From positions 5,001 through 69,000 of the forward strand of contig CP050293.1 of the NCBI GenBank assembly GCA_014189435.1: DNA of 64,000 bases, written 5' to 3'. The notes below the pieces were generated by a model. It made no database searches, had not been told where the DNA came from, and saw only the letters and a list, made by a program, of their open reading frames with translations. The position numbers were made by a program, and so were the translations under genes. The DNA is from Mesorhizobium loti. GTDB taxonomy: Bacteria > Pseudomonadota > Alphaproteobacteria > Rhizobiales > Rhizobiaceae. Positions within the stretch are counted from its first letter, which is position 1. The number at the start of each line of letters is the position of its first letter. Below are positions 55,191 through 63,614 of the stretch, piece after piece.

Positions 55191-56275
55191 ATGGCCCATA
55201 TCCAGCTCAAGAACATCTCGAAGACCTTCGGCAACCACACCGCCTTGACCGGGCTCGATCTCGACATCGCCGACGGCGAATTCTTCGTGCTGCTGGGCGA
55301 GACGGGCGCCGGCAAGACGACGACGCTGCGGCTGATCGCCGGGCTGGAGAAGCCCAGCGAAGGCCAGGTCTTCATCGACGGCGTCGACGTTGCCGACTGG
55401 GGTGCGGCCGAGCGCGACGTGGCGCTGGTGCTGCAGCAATACTCGCTCTATCCGCGCTATACGGTGCGCGAAAATCTCGAATTCCCGCTGAAGCCGAAGA
55501 TCCGCCGGCTGCCCGACGCCGAGATCAAGGATCGCGTCGACCGCGCCGCCCGCACGCTGCGGATCGAGCATCTGCTCGACCGCAAGACCGACAAGCTGTC
55601 GGGCGGCGAGATGCAGCGCGTCTCCATCGGCCGCGCCATCGTACGCAAGCCGCGCGTGTTCCTGATGGACGAGCCGCTGTCGGCGCTCGACGCCAAACTG
55701 CGCGAGGCCCTGCGCACGGAACTGAAGAACCTGCAGATACAGCTCGGCGCCACTTTCCTGTTCGTCACCCACGATCAGATCGAAGCGATGTCGATGGGCG
55801 ACAAGGTCGGCGTGCTCAACCATGGCCGCATCGTCCAGACCGGCACGCCGCACGAGATCTACAACAACCCGCGCGACACCTATGTGGCGAGCTTCGTCGG
55901 CTCGCCGCCGATGAACCTCATCGACGGCAAGCTTGTGAATGGCCGCGCGGTGATGGCGCCGTTGAATTTCGAACTGCCATTTTCGGGGGTGCGAAGGCGA
56001 GTGCGGCGATCGATGGTCGCCCGCTCGTCTTCGGCATTCGTCCCGAGGATGTCTATCTCGAGAGCGGCGCGCCGGTGGAGGCACGCGTCCACGATGTCGA
56101 GAACCATGGCGTCGAAAAGATCCTGACGCTGCGTGTCGGCGACGCGACGCTGCGTGCCACCGTGCCAGCCAGGACCGATGTCGCCATCGAGCAGGCGGTG
56201 CGCTTTGCCTGGAATCCGGACAAGGTGGTGCTGTTCGACAAGGGCAGCGGGATTAGCCTTCGCCACGCCAGCTGA
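55191..56275 (+). pseudogene. Sugar ABC transporter ATPase 2 (MalK type) with a one-base frameshift
   Basis: The first 265 or so residues are a full ATPase domain: Walker A GETGAGKTT, signature LSGGEMQRVSIGRAI, Walker B VFLMDEPLSALDAKLR, VTHDQIEAM. After FELPFSG the frame drifts and ends at 56126. Adding one G to the run of five at 55985-55989 restores GAKASAAIDGRPLVFGIRPEDVYLE and the whole TOBE domain to a stop at 56273-56275. Either inactivated or a homopolymer sequencing slip. A second ATPase in such operons usually forms a heterodimer with the first. Confidence 0.88.
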
Positions 56276-56347
56276 GTTATCGGCTTTCATGCACGCCCAT
56301 GCCGCCGGCCAGCCAACGGGCAGAGCTCGCTGCCTCTGTGGATCCGG

Positions 56348-56779
56348 CTATTTCTGAAAGTAGGTTTCGTAGGGCGTGTCGTTGATCAGCAGGATCACGC
56401 ATTCCGTGTCGGAGACGCAGGCGTCGTCATGCATCTCATTGGCCTTCTGGGTCCAGTAGGATCCCGGAGGCAGCTCGACCTTGGTCGCCTCGCCGCCATC
56501 CATCTGCCAGTGCGCCCACAGCCCCTTTATGACCACCGCGCGATAGTCCGCGGTGTGCGCATGGACTGGTGCACGCCAGTTGCCGGGAACCTTCAGCAAC
56601 GTGCCTGCCGGACCCTTGGCCCGTTCGCCCCATAACGGGCCGAGGCGATGCGGCTGGTCGGGGACTTCCGCGACATAGGGAACCTTGTCGGCCGGCAGGT
56701 AGCTGTCCTCAAGCGCAAGCGCGCGCCCGGGAACCGCAAGCATGACTGTGAATGCGATGACCTTCAGATGTCTTGACAT
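56348..56779 (-). CDS. Periplasmic cupin protein (DUF4437-like)
   Basis: 143 residues with a signal peptide (about 1-22, ending ALA before LED). The mature chain is a single cupin: WRAPVHAHTADYRAVVIKGLW with two His, then GSYWTQKANEMHDDACVSDTECVILL. Two Cys near the end could form a disulfide in the periplasm. Related to the ChrR/DUF4437 cupins. Standalone, downstream of the AraC pair on the same strand. Confidence 0.8.
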   Translation of the reverse strand: MSRHLKVIAFTVMLAVPGRALALEDSYLPADKVPYVAEVPDQPHRLGPLWGERAKGPAGTLLKVPGNWRAPVHAHTADYRAVVIKGLWAHWQMDGGEATKVELPPGSYWTQKANEMHDDACVSDTECVILLINDTPYETYFQK

Positions 56780-56933
56780 AAGTTCTCCTCTTCGGGCCGG
56801 CTTGCCGCCGGCCTCCTACTGCTTGGCCATGGCAAGCTATTGCATGTGGTTGGCTCGGCCATGACATTGCGTCCGGAAGGCTTGGCAATTCATCCAGATC
56901 CGGCAATCCACGGCAGCCGGGGGCGGGATGGCC

Positions 56934-57905
56934 TCAGCGGTCTTCGGAGGTGCCGTCGACGGCGTGCAGATGGCTGGGCGCGATGCCGACGATGCGCTTG
57001 AACGCCCGGCTGAACGACGCTTCGGAATCGTAGCCCAGCCTCGCGGCGACTGTGGAAACCCGCATCCGATCGCCGATCAGCCACTGCCGTGCCTGATGCA
57101 TGCGTACCCGGGCGACATATCTTGCCGGCGTCTCACCGACGACGGCCGCGAAGCGTTCGGCGAAGGCCGAACGCGAGGCGCCCATTTCGCGGGCGAGCGC
57201 TTCGACGGTCCAGTTCCTGTCGGGCTGCAGATGAATGGCCGCCAGCACACGGCCGATGTCGCGATCCTTGATCGCCGCGATCCAGCCGCTGGTGTCGCCG
57301 CCACTGTTCTCTACCCATGAACGGATGATGCTTGCAGCCAGCACGTCGGCCAGCCGCGCCAACATGCCGCCGGAGCCGGGCCGGTTCATGGTGACTTCAC
57401 CGGCCATGGCTTCCAGCAGGTGCGGAATGCCGGGCTCGCCCGCCATCAATTCCTTGGCGCGCATCATGTCCGGCATCATGCCCAGCAAGGGGTGCGATCC
57501 GTCCAGGTTGAAGTGCATGCTGCCGCAAAACAGCAGGGTTTTCGGGCCTTGGCCTCCGTTCGAGACGCTGAAGACGTTGTCCTGCAAAGGCTCGACACTG
57601 TAGCTTTCGATCGGCACGGCATGGATGCCTGGCGCGCTGGCAAGGACATGCTCGGCGCCGCGCGGCAAGAGCAATGCATCGCCGGCCTTCAGTTCAATCC
57701 ATTCCCCGGATGGCGAAAACAGCCAGCATTCGCGGCGGCCGATGAAGTGAAACCGCGCCGCCTTCTGGGCTGGAAACAACACGGCCCACGGCTCACCAAG
57801 TTCGCAGCGGCCGTAGTCGACGCCATCGAGCCGCAATCCGCGCAACATGTCGGTCAGCGGACCGCCTGGGGCCGGCACGACAGTCCTGGATGGGGTGAAA
57901 ACCAT
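56934..57905 (-). CDS. AraC-family regulator with cupin sensor domain, copy A
   Basis: 323 residues. N-terminal cupin_6-type domain about 15-185 (WIELKAGDALLLPRGAEHVLAS, LLFCGSMHFNLDGSHPLLGMMPDMM) and a C-terminal double helix-turn-helix about 215-315 (WTVEALAREMGASRSAFAERFAAVVGETPARYV, STVAARLGYDSEASFSRAFKRIVGIAPSHL). Paralogue of the next gene 47 bp upstream. Members often activate drug- or solvent-efflux genes on contact with an organic effector. Confidence 0.9.
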   Translation of the reverse strand: MVFTPSRTVVPAPGGPLTDMLRGLRLDGVDYGRCELGEPWAVLFPAQKAARFHFIGRRECWLFSPSGEWIELKAGDALLLPRGAEHVLASAPGIHAVPIESYSVEPLQDNVFSVSNGGQGPKTLLFCGSMHFNLDGSHPLLGMMPDMMRAKELMAGEPGIPHLLEAMAGEVTMNRPGSGGMLARLADVLAASIIRSWVENSGGDTSGWIAAIKDRDIGRVLAAIHLQPDRNWTVEALAREMGASRSAFAERFAAVVGETPARYVARVRMHQARQWLIGDRMRVSTVAARLGYDSEASFSRAFKRIVGIAPSHLHAVDGTSEDR

Positions 57906-57951
57906 GCCGATTTCTAGCCTGGAATCACCAGTCCGTCACGGCCTCCATGCG

Positions 57952-58938
57952 TTAGTTGGCCTGACGGATATCAGCCTGTTCCTCGGCGCGCAGGTGGCTG
58001 GGCGCCGAGCCGATGACGCGCTTGAAGGCGCGGCTGAAGGCGGCATCCGATTCATAGCCGAGACGCGCGGCAACAACGGAGATCTTCATCCTGTCGCGGA
58101 TCAGCCACTGTCGCGCCTGATGCATTCTGACCTGGGTGACATATTTTGCCGGCGTTTCGCCAACGATGGTGGCAAAGCGCTCGGCAAATCCCGATCGTGA
58201 GGCGCCCATCATCCGGGCCAGCGACTCGACCGTCCAGTCATGGTTCGGTTCAAGATGGATGGCGGCCAGCACGCGGCCGATTTCTCGGTCCCTGACGGCG
58301 GCGATCCAGCCGGACGAGTCGCCGCAGCCGCGCTCGACCCATGAGCGGATGACGGTGGCGGCAAGCACGTCAGCCAGCCGCGCCAGGATGCCGCCGGAAC
58401 CGACGCGCTCCATCGTCACTTCGCGCGCCATCGACTCCAGCAGGTGCGGAATGCCGGGTTCGTAGGCTTCCAGCTCATGCGTGCGCATCACGTCCGGCAT
58501 CATGCCGAGCAGGGGATGCAGGCCATCGAGATTGAAATACATGCTGGCGCAGAACAGCAGCGTTCCCGGTTTGCAGTCCTTGCCGCACATCTCTTCGTTC
58601 GACGTGCAGTAGACGTCCTTGCAGACCTCCTCGAGCGCGTAGCCGTGGATTGGCCAGGTCTGGGCGCCGGGTTCGCTGGCAAGCACATGGGCACCGCCGC
58701 GCGGCAGCAGGATCGCATCGCCTGCATTGAGCTGCACCCATTCGCCGGACGGCTGCTTCAGCCAGCAACCCCTGCGGCCGATGAAGTGAAACCGCGCCGC
58801 GGGTTGGGCTGGGAACTGGATGCCCCAGGGCTCCTTCATTTCGCAGCGGCCATATTCGACGCCATCGAGGCGCAGGCCCCTCAAAATGTCGGTCAGCGGG
58901 TCGCCGGTGACTGGAATTTTGGACGAATGGTCAAACAT
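57952..58938 (-). CDS. AraC-family regulator with cupin sensor domain, copy B
   Basis: 328 residues from the ATG at 58938; an in-frame GTG at 58974 is possible but lacks a spaced ribosome site. Same architecture as copy A, with clear identity along the whole length, so they arose by duplication. The sensor domain has extra Cys residues (VCKDVYCTSNEEMCGKDCKPG) missing in copy A, suggesting metal or redox sensing. Divergent from the MFS transporter gene. Confidence 0.9.
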   Translation of the reverse strand: MFDHSSKIPVTGDPLTDILRGLRLDGVEYGRCEMKEPWGIQFPAQPAARFHFIGRRGCWLKQPSGEWVQLNAGDAILLPRGGAHVLASEPGAQTWPIHGYALEEVCKDVYCTSNEEMCGKDCKPGTLLFCASMYFNLDGLHPLLGMMPDVMRTHELEAYEPGIPHLLESMAREVTMERVGSGGILARLADVLAATVIRSWVERGCGDSSGWIAAVRDREIGRVLAAIHLEPNHDWTVESLARMMGASRSGFAERFATIVGETPAKYVTQVRMHQARQWLIRDRMKISVVAARLGYESDAAFSRAFKRVIGSAPSHLRAEEQADIRQAN

Positions 58939-58969
58939 GATGGGGTTTCTAGCATGGAAACTCCAGGTG

Positions 58970-58993
58970 GTCACTCCCTATGTTGCACTGCAG
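58970..58993. repeat. 24-bp direct repeat, copy 1, probable AraC binding site
   Basis: Pattern GTCAyTyCCTAyGTkGCrCT then GCAr, with 18 of 24 bases matching copy 2 at 59081-59104. A CTGCAGC-TAAAT-GCTGCAG inverted repeat overlaps its right end. Lies between the AraC copy B and MFS genes. Confidence 0.6.
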
Positions 58994-59080
58994 CTAAATG
59001 CTGCAGCGCAAACAAGCTGAAATCAGACCATAGTGCCAAACCGTGAGGGCAAGGCATGTAACGGGTGGAACTCCCGACCG

Positions 59081-59104
59081 GTCATTTCCTACGTGGCGCT
59101 GCAA
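59081..59104. repeat. 24-bp direct repeat, copy 2, next to the MFS start
   Basis: Same orientation as copy 1, 111 bp away (about ten helical turns). Ends 18 bp before the MFS ATG, so it would overlap the promoter or leader. Confidence 0.6.
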
Positions 59105-59122
59105 ACAGACCGGAGACTGACC

Positions 59123-60334
59123 ATGGCCGACCCTTCTACAGGCGTCATCGACGCCACACTAGTGAATGCAGATTCCGATGAGCGAACCGAACCGGCATGG
59201 GGTGCCGTTGTATCCCTGGCGCTTGGGGTGTTTGGACTGGTCACCGCTGAATTCCTGCCCGCCAGCCTGCTGACGCCGATGGCGCGCGATCTCGGCGTCA
59301 GCGAGGGCGTGGCCGGACAGGCGGTGACGGCCACCGCGATCGTTGGCGCCATTGCCGCACCCACCATGGCCATCATCACCAGGCGCATGGACCGCAGGCT
59401 GGTGATGTGGATGCTGACGGTGTTCCTGATCCTGTCCAACCTTCTGGCCACCTTTGCCTCATCGCTGCCCGTGCTTCTGCTTGCCCGCGTCGTGCTCGGC
59501 GTAGCACTTGGCGGCTTCTGGGCGATGTCGGCGGCCATGGCGCTGCGGCTGGTGCCGATGCGGCTGATGCCGCGCGCCATGTCGATCATTCTCACCGGCG
59601 TTTCGCTGGCGACCGTCTGCGCGGCGCCGGTCGGCGCCTATGTGGGTGACATCTGGGGCTGGCGCACTGCCTTCATGATCGCCACCGTCGTTGCCGCGCT
59701 GGCATTGCTGGTACAACTGGCCACCATTCCCAAATTGCCGCCCGTGGGCGTGGCGAGCTTCCGCACCTTGCTCGACGTGCTGGAGCGTCCGTCGATCAGG
59801 ATAGCCCTGCTGGTCGTGCTGCTGGTCGCTTCGGGACACTTTGCCGGCTTCACCTATGTTCGCCCCTTCCTCGAGAAGGTGCCCGTGCTTGACATCGAGA
59901 CGATCTCGCTGGTGCTGCTGGCCTATGGCATAGGCGGCTTCTTCGGCAATGTCGCGGGCGGCATCCTGGCCGAACGCAGCCTCAAGGCAGCGGTTGCGCT
60001 GGCGCCCCTGCTGATTGCGCTGGCCGCCGCCTCGATGCTGGTTTTCGGCGCTTCGCCGACGGTCGCCGCCGCCGCTGTTGCGGTCTGGGGCTTTGCCTTC
60101 GGCGCCGTGCCGGTCGGGCTGCAGAGCTGGCTGGTGCGGGCCGCGCCCGATCAGGCCGAAAGCGCCGGCGGACTGATGGTGGCGACGTTCCAGGTGGCGA
60201 TCGCGCTCGGCGCCGTCTTCGGCGGCCTGCTGGTCGACCATGCCGGCGTGGCCAGCGCCTTCGCCTATTGCGGCGCGGCGACGCTGCTGGCGGCCGTCGT
60301 GGTGTTCCTGCGCGGCCCGAAGCGCGCCGAGTAG
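59123..60334 (+). CDS. MFS transporter, DHA1 efflux type
   Basis: 403 residues from the ATG at 59123, with GGAG upstream. Twelve predicted membrane segments; motif A between segments 2 and 3 (TRRMDRRLVM), and AEFLPASLLTPMARDLGVSEGVAGQAVTATAIVGAI near the start as in the YdhP/PbuE-like arabinose/purine exporters. An exporter of drug-like or metabolic compounds is likely. Divergent from the cupin-AraC genes, its probable activators. Confidence 0.9.
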   Translation: MADPSTGVIDATLVNADSDERTEPAWGAVVSLALGVFGLVTAEFLPASLLTPMARDLGVSEGVAGQAVTATAIVGAIAAPTMAIITRRMDRRLVMWMLTVFLILSNLLATFASSLPVLLLARVVLGVALGGFWAMSAAMALRLVPMRLMPRAMSIILTGVSLATVCAAPVGAYVGDIWGWRTAFMIATVVAALALLVQLATIPKLPPVGVASFRTLLDVLERPSIRIALLVVLLVASGHFAGFTYVRPFLEKVPVLDIETISLVLLAYGIGGFFGNVAGGILAERSLKAAVALAPLLIALAAASMLVFGASPTVAAAAVAVWGFAFGAVPVGLQSWLVRAAPDQAESAGGLMVATFQVAIALGAVFGGLLVDHAGVASAFAYCGAATLLAAVVVFLRGPKRAE

Positions 60335-60370
60335 CCTGGACGCAGATCAGGCTTTCCTGACGCTGCGCAT

Positions 60371-60401
60371 CGGCCCGAGAACCATCACGGTTTTCGGGCC
60401 G
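60371..60401. terminator. Hairpin between convergent MFS and GFA genes
   Basis: A 13-bp stem with one G-T pair (CGGCCCGAGAACC / GGTTTTCGGGCCG) and loop ATCAC. No long T tract on either side, but its place 36 bp after the MFS stop and 30 bp after the GFA stop fits a bidirectional terminator. Confidence 0.6.
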
Positions 60402-60431
60402 CTGCCATTGTGATGGCAGGGACGAACGAAC

Positions 60432-60779
60432 TCAGGCCGACCGCCCGTCGAAATCGAAGACCGACAGGGTCGAGGGGTTGAGATCGGCCACGCAGTTGAT
60501 GTTGACATAGGCACTGCGTTCGCTGCCCTCGCGAACGTCCTCCGCAAAGGGATGAATGCCGCAGGCCCGGCAGAACCGGTGCGCGATGGCATGGTTGCCG
60601 AATGTGTAGGTGCCGAGGTCGTCGCCCCAAGCCAGGACCTGCAAGGTCCCGTGCGGGATGGCACACAACAGAGCACCCTTGCGCGAACAGATCGAGCAAT
60701 TGCACCTGATGGCGCCGGTCAGTTCGGCCTTGAATTCGAAGGCGACCTTGCCGCAGTGGCAGCTGCCTTTGTAAAGCAT
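60432..60779 (-). CDS. GFA-family zinc protein
   Basis: 115 residues from the ATG at 60779. Zinc-binding Cys set: CHCG (7-10), CNCSIC (26-31) and RFCRACG (near 74-80). These define the GFA (glutathione-dependent formaldehyde-activating) family, though most members have no proven formaldehyde role. Stands alone. Confidence 0.9.
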   Translation of the reverse strand: MLYKGSCHCGKVAFEFKAELTGAIRCNCSICSRKGALLCAIPHGTLQVLAWGDDLGTYTFGNHAIAHRFCRACGIHPFAEDVREGSERSAYVNINCVADLNPSTLSVFDFDGRSA

Positions 60780-60885
60780 CGGATTTTCCTCGTATTCGAC
60801 AGGGTGCAAAACCGCCTGCGCCGGGTTAAGTCTCGGCAAGCCATGCCCCAAGGACGTTCAAGGCGTCTGGAGTCCGACACCGAAA

Positions 60886-62181
60886 ATGCAATCAGTCCGT
60901 GATCAACTGGAAATCATCCTTGCGCGCCTTGCCGCCCGTGCCAGTGAAGAGCGCGCGTTCACGAAGCTTTATGCCGAAGCCGCGCGGGCGGCGGCTGACG
61001 CCAGCGATGCGCGCCAGCGGGCAGGTGTGAAGCTCGGGCCGCTCGACGGCAACATTGTCTCGATCAAGGATCTGTTCGATGTCAGCGGCGAGGCGACCAC
61101 GGCCGGTTCACTGATGCGCAAGACCGCCGCGCCCGCCTCGCACGATGCCGCTGTCGTCAGCCGGCTACGGCAGGCCGGCGGGGTCATCATCGGCAAGACC
61201 AACATGACCGAATTCGCCTTCACGGCGATCGGCGACAATCAGCATTTCGGCACGCCCGGCAATGCCGTGGACGCCAGTCGCATTCCGGGCGGTTCTTCCT
61301 CGGGCGCCGGCGTTTCCGTCGGCGAGGGGACGAGCGAGATATCGATCGGTTCCGACACCGGCGGCTCGATACGCATTCCGGCTTCACTGAATGGCGTTGT
61401 CGGCTTCAAGCCGACAGCGCGACGGGTGCCGCTTGCCGGCGCCTTCCCATTGTCCGCCACGCTGGACTCGATCGGACCGCTTGCCCGAACCGTCGCCCAG
61501 TGTGCCGCTGCCGACGCTGTGATGGCCGGCGAGGCGCCAACCGCGCTGGCGCCGATTGCGCTTGGTGAGCTTCGCATCGGCATCTCGCGCGGCGTCCTTT
61601 TCGAAGAGACGGAAGGCGAGGTCGTGACTGCATTCGACCGCTGCCTTGGCAAGATCGAGCAGACGGGCGCGCGGATCGCAGACGTGTCGATCGACGATCT
61701 GCTTGCCGATATGCGCGCGGCCACCAAGCGTGGTTCGATTGCTGCGATGGAAGGGGCCGAAGTGCATGCCGACTGGCTGGCGACAGGGGCACCGGTGCCG
61801 GTCGACCCGCATGTCAGCGGGCCTTTGTCGCGGGCAGCCATGCTGCCGACGCCTGTCTACATCAGGGCAATGCGCCGTCGCACAGCGCTCGTCGCCGCCA
61901 TGGACGAGCGGCTGGCATCGGTCGATGTGCTGGTCTTGCCGACCACACCGGTGACAGCGCCGACCATCGTTTCGATGGCTGAAGATGCCGAGCTGCGCGA
62001 CCACACCGAAGGCCTGCTGCTGCGCAACACGCAGGTCGCCAACCAGTTCGACCTCTGCGCGATCTCGCTGCCGATGCCAAGCACGGCGCTGCCGGCCGGA
62101 TTGATGCTGGTGGCGCGCAACGGGCATGACCGGCGTCTGCTGCGGATTGCTGCTGAAATAGAATCGCTACTTGGCGCGTGA
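60886..62181 (+). CDS. Amidase-signature family hydrolase
   Basis: 431 residues. Catalytic triad visible: Lys61 (SIKDLF), cis-Ser in GGSSSG (near 137-139) and nucleophile Ser161 in GSDTGGSIRIP. Hydrolyses an amide (indole-acetamide, acylamide, allophanate-like or GatA-related); GatA is unlikely because GatC/GatB are absent. No neighbour in operon. Confidence 0.92.
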   Translation: MQSVRDQLEIILARLAARASEERAFTKLYAEAARAAADASDARQRAGVKLGPLDGNIVSIKDLFDVSGEATTAGSLMRKTAAPASHDAAVVSRLRQAGGVIIGKTNMTEFAFTAIGDNQHFGTPGNAVDASRIPGGSSSGAGVSVGEGTSEISIGSDTGGSIRIPASLNGVVGFKPTARRVPLAGAFPLSATLDSIGPLARTVAQCAAADAVMAGEAPTALAPIALGELRIGISRGVLFEETEGEVVTAFDRCLGKIEQTGARIADVSIDDLLADMRAATKRGSIAAMEGAEVHADWLATGAPVPVDPHVSGPLSRAAMLPTPVYIRAMRRRTALVAAMDERLASVDVLVLPTTPVTAPTIVSMAEDAELRDHTEGLLLRNTQVANQFDLCAISLPMPSTALPAGLMLVARNGHDRRLLRIAAEIESLLGA

Positions 62182-62199
62182 CCAGGGCTGGACTGACTA

Positions 62200-62586
62200 T
62201 CAGTGCGACGAACAGTGCTTGCGTTCGCTGTCCTTGGCGGTGCGCACGATGCGGGTCGCGACCAGCCAGGGCAGGCTGTAGTCCTTGCCGGTAATGGTCT
62301 GGATGCGGTGTTCGATTGTCCCCCTGACGACGATCTTTCCGGCAGAAAGCGCATCGGAATGATCCGTTATCGCCTTGTCGGCCTGCGGCAATCCGCTGGC
62401 GTCGATCGACACGCCCTTGATGACCGTGCCGGTGGCAAGGTCGAGCGCGCTGTTGGACGGGCACGGCGCCTTGAAGCAACGCAGTCCGTTGTCGCAATAG
62501 ACATAGCTGCTTTCGGCCGCGAATGACGGCATGGCGCAGAGCGAACAACCGGCGACTATCAGGAATGCGAGGCGAGGACCGTACAT
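62200..62586 (-). CDS. Small secreted protein of unknown function
   Basis: 128 residues from the ATG at 62586, with GGGAG upstream. Signal peptide about 1-23 (RLAFLIVAGCSLCAMPSFAA). The mature chain has three closely spaced Cys (YCDNGLRCFKAPC), then a beta-rich stretch (SALSAGKIVVRGTIEHR) and a basic C-terminus with one more Cys. Weak resemblance to DUF6748-type proteins; I would not assign a role. Confidence 0.7.
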   Translation of the reverse strand: MYGPRLAFLIVAGCSLCAMPSFAAESSYVYCDNGLRCFKAPCPSNSALDLATGTVIKGVSIDASGLPQADKAITDHSDALSAGKIVVRGTIEHRIQTITGKDYSLPWLVATRIVRTAKDSERKHCSSH

Positions 62587-62628
62587 GGCTCCCAACGTTG
62601 CGGAGAATTGGGGCGAAACAGCGATGTG

Positions 62629-63609
62629 TTACACGCTCGTCGGAAACCGCCGCCGATAGTGATCGACCACTTCGGGATTGCGCAGATTGACCGGCAGTTT
62701 GCCCGCCAGCACCAGCAACGCCTCGCCTGCCGCGCCGACGCCCATGCGCATCATCGATTCCTCGGTGATGCCGGCCATGTGCGGCGTGATGATGACATTG
62801 TCGAAGCCGAAATAGGGATGGTTCGACGGCAGCGGCTGCGTCGCAAACACGTCGAGCGCGGCGCCGCCGATGCGCCGTTCCTGCAAGGCCTCGATCAGGG
62901 CGTCGTCATCGATGACCGGCCCGCGCGACACGTTGATCAGCAGCGCATGCGGTTTCATGCGCGCGATCCGCTCACGGCTGATCAGGCCGCGCGTTTCCGG
63001 CGTCAGCGGGCAGCATAGAACGATGATGTCGCTCTGCTCGACCAGGGCGTCGATCGACAGGAAACCGACCTTGTCGGGGGCCGGCTGCATGCTGCGCGTC
63101 GTTGCCACCACCTTCAGGTCGAAGCCGTGCGCGGCGATATGGCCGACCGCCTGGCCGACGGCACCAAGGCCGACGATGCCGATTGTCTTGCCGGCAAGCT
63201 CGATGTTGGCATTGGCGTGCTCGCGGCCGGCAAGCCAGCCTTTGCCGCGCAGGTCGCGGTCGACCCTGCGGAATTGCCGGAGCAACGCAAGCGCGGTGAA
63301 CATGACATGCTCGGCAACCGAGCGGGCATTGACCGCCGGCACGTTCGCCACCAGCACGCCGGCGGCGCTTGCTGCTTCCATCGGGATCATGTCGAGCCCG
63401 GCGCCATGGCGGATTGCCGCCCTCAGCTGCTTCGCGTCGTCGAAAAGCTGTGGCGGCAGCGGCGCGCGCACGATGACGATGTCGGCATTCCTTGCCTCCG
63501 CAGCCAGTGTGGCTGGATCGATGGCGGAGGCGACGACGAGCTCGCCGGCGCCGGCCAGCATAGCCGAGGCGCGCGGATGTAGAGGGTGGGTCGTGAGGAT
63601 CCGGGCCAT
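62629..63609 (-). CDS. D-isomer-specific 2-hydroxyacid dehydrogenase
   Basis: 326 residues from the ATG at 63609. Catalytic Arg in NVSRGPVIDDDALIEAL, His in ITPHMAG, and NAD motif GLGAVGQAVGHIAAHG (near 149-164). Similar to hydroxypyruvate/glyoxylate reductases and phosphoglycerate dehydrogenase, but without their regulatory domains. 5 bp after the GntR gene, so co-transcribed with it and probably its target. Confidence 0.9.
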   Translation of the reverse strand: MARILTTHPLHPRASAMLAGAGELVVASAIDPATLAAEARNADIVIVRAPLPPQLFDDAKQLRAAIRHGAGLDMIPMEAASAAGVLVANVPAVNARSVAEHVMFTALALLRQFRRVDRDLRGKGWLAGREHANANIELAGKTIGIVGLGAVGQAVGHIAAHGFDLKVVATTRSMQPAPDKVGFLSIDALVEQSDIIVLCCPLTPETRGLISRERIARMKPHALLINVSRGPVIDDDALIEALQERRIGGAALDVFATQPLPSNHPYFGFDNVIITPHMAGITEESMMRMGVGAAGEALLVLAGKLPVNLRNPEVVDHYRRRFPTSV

Positions 63610-63614
63610 GTCGA

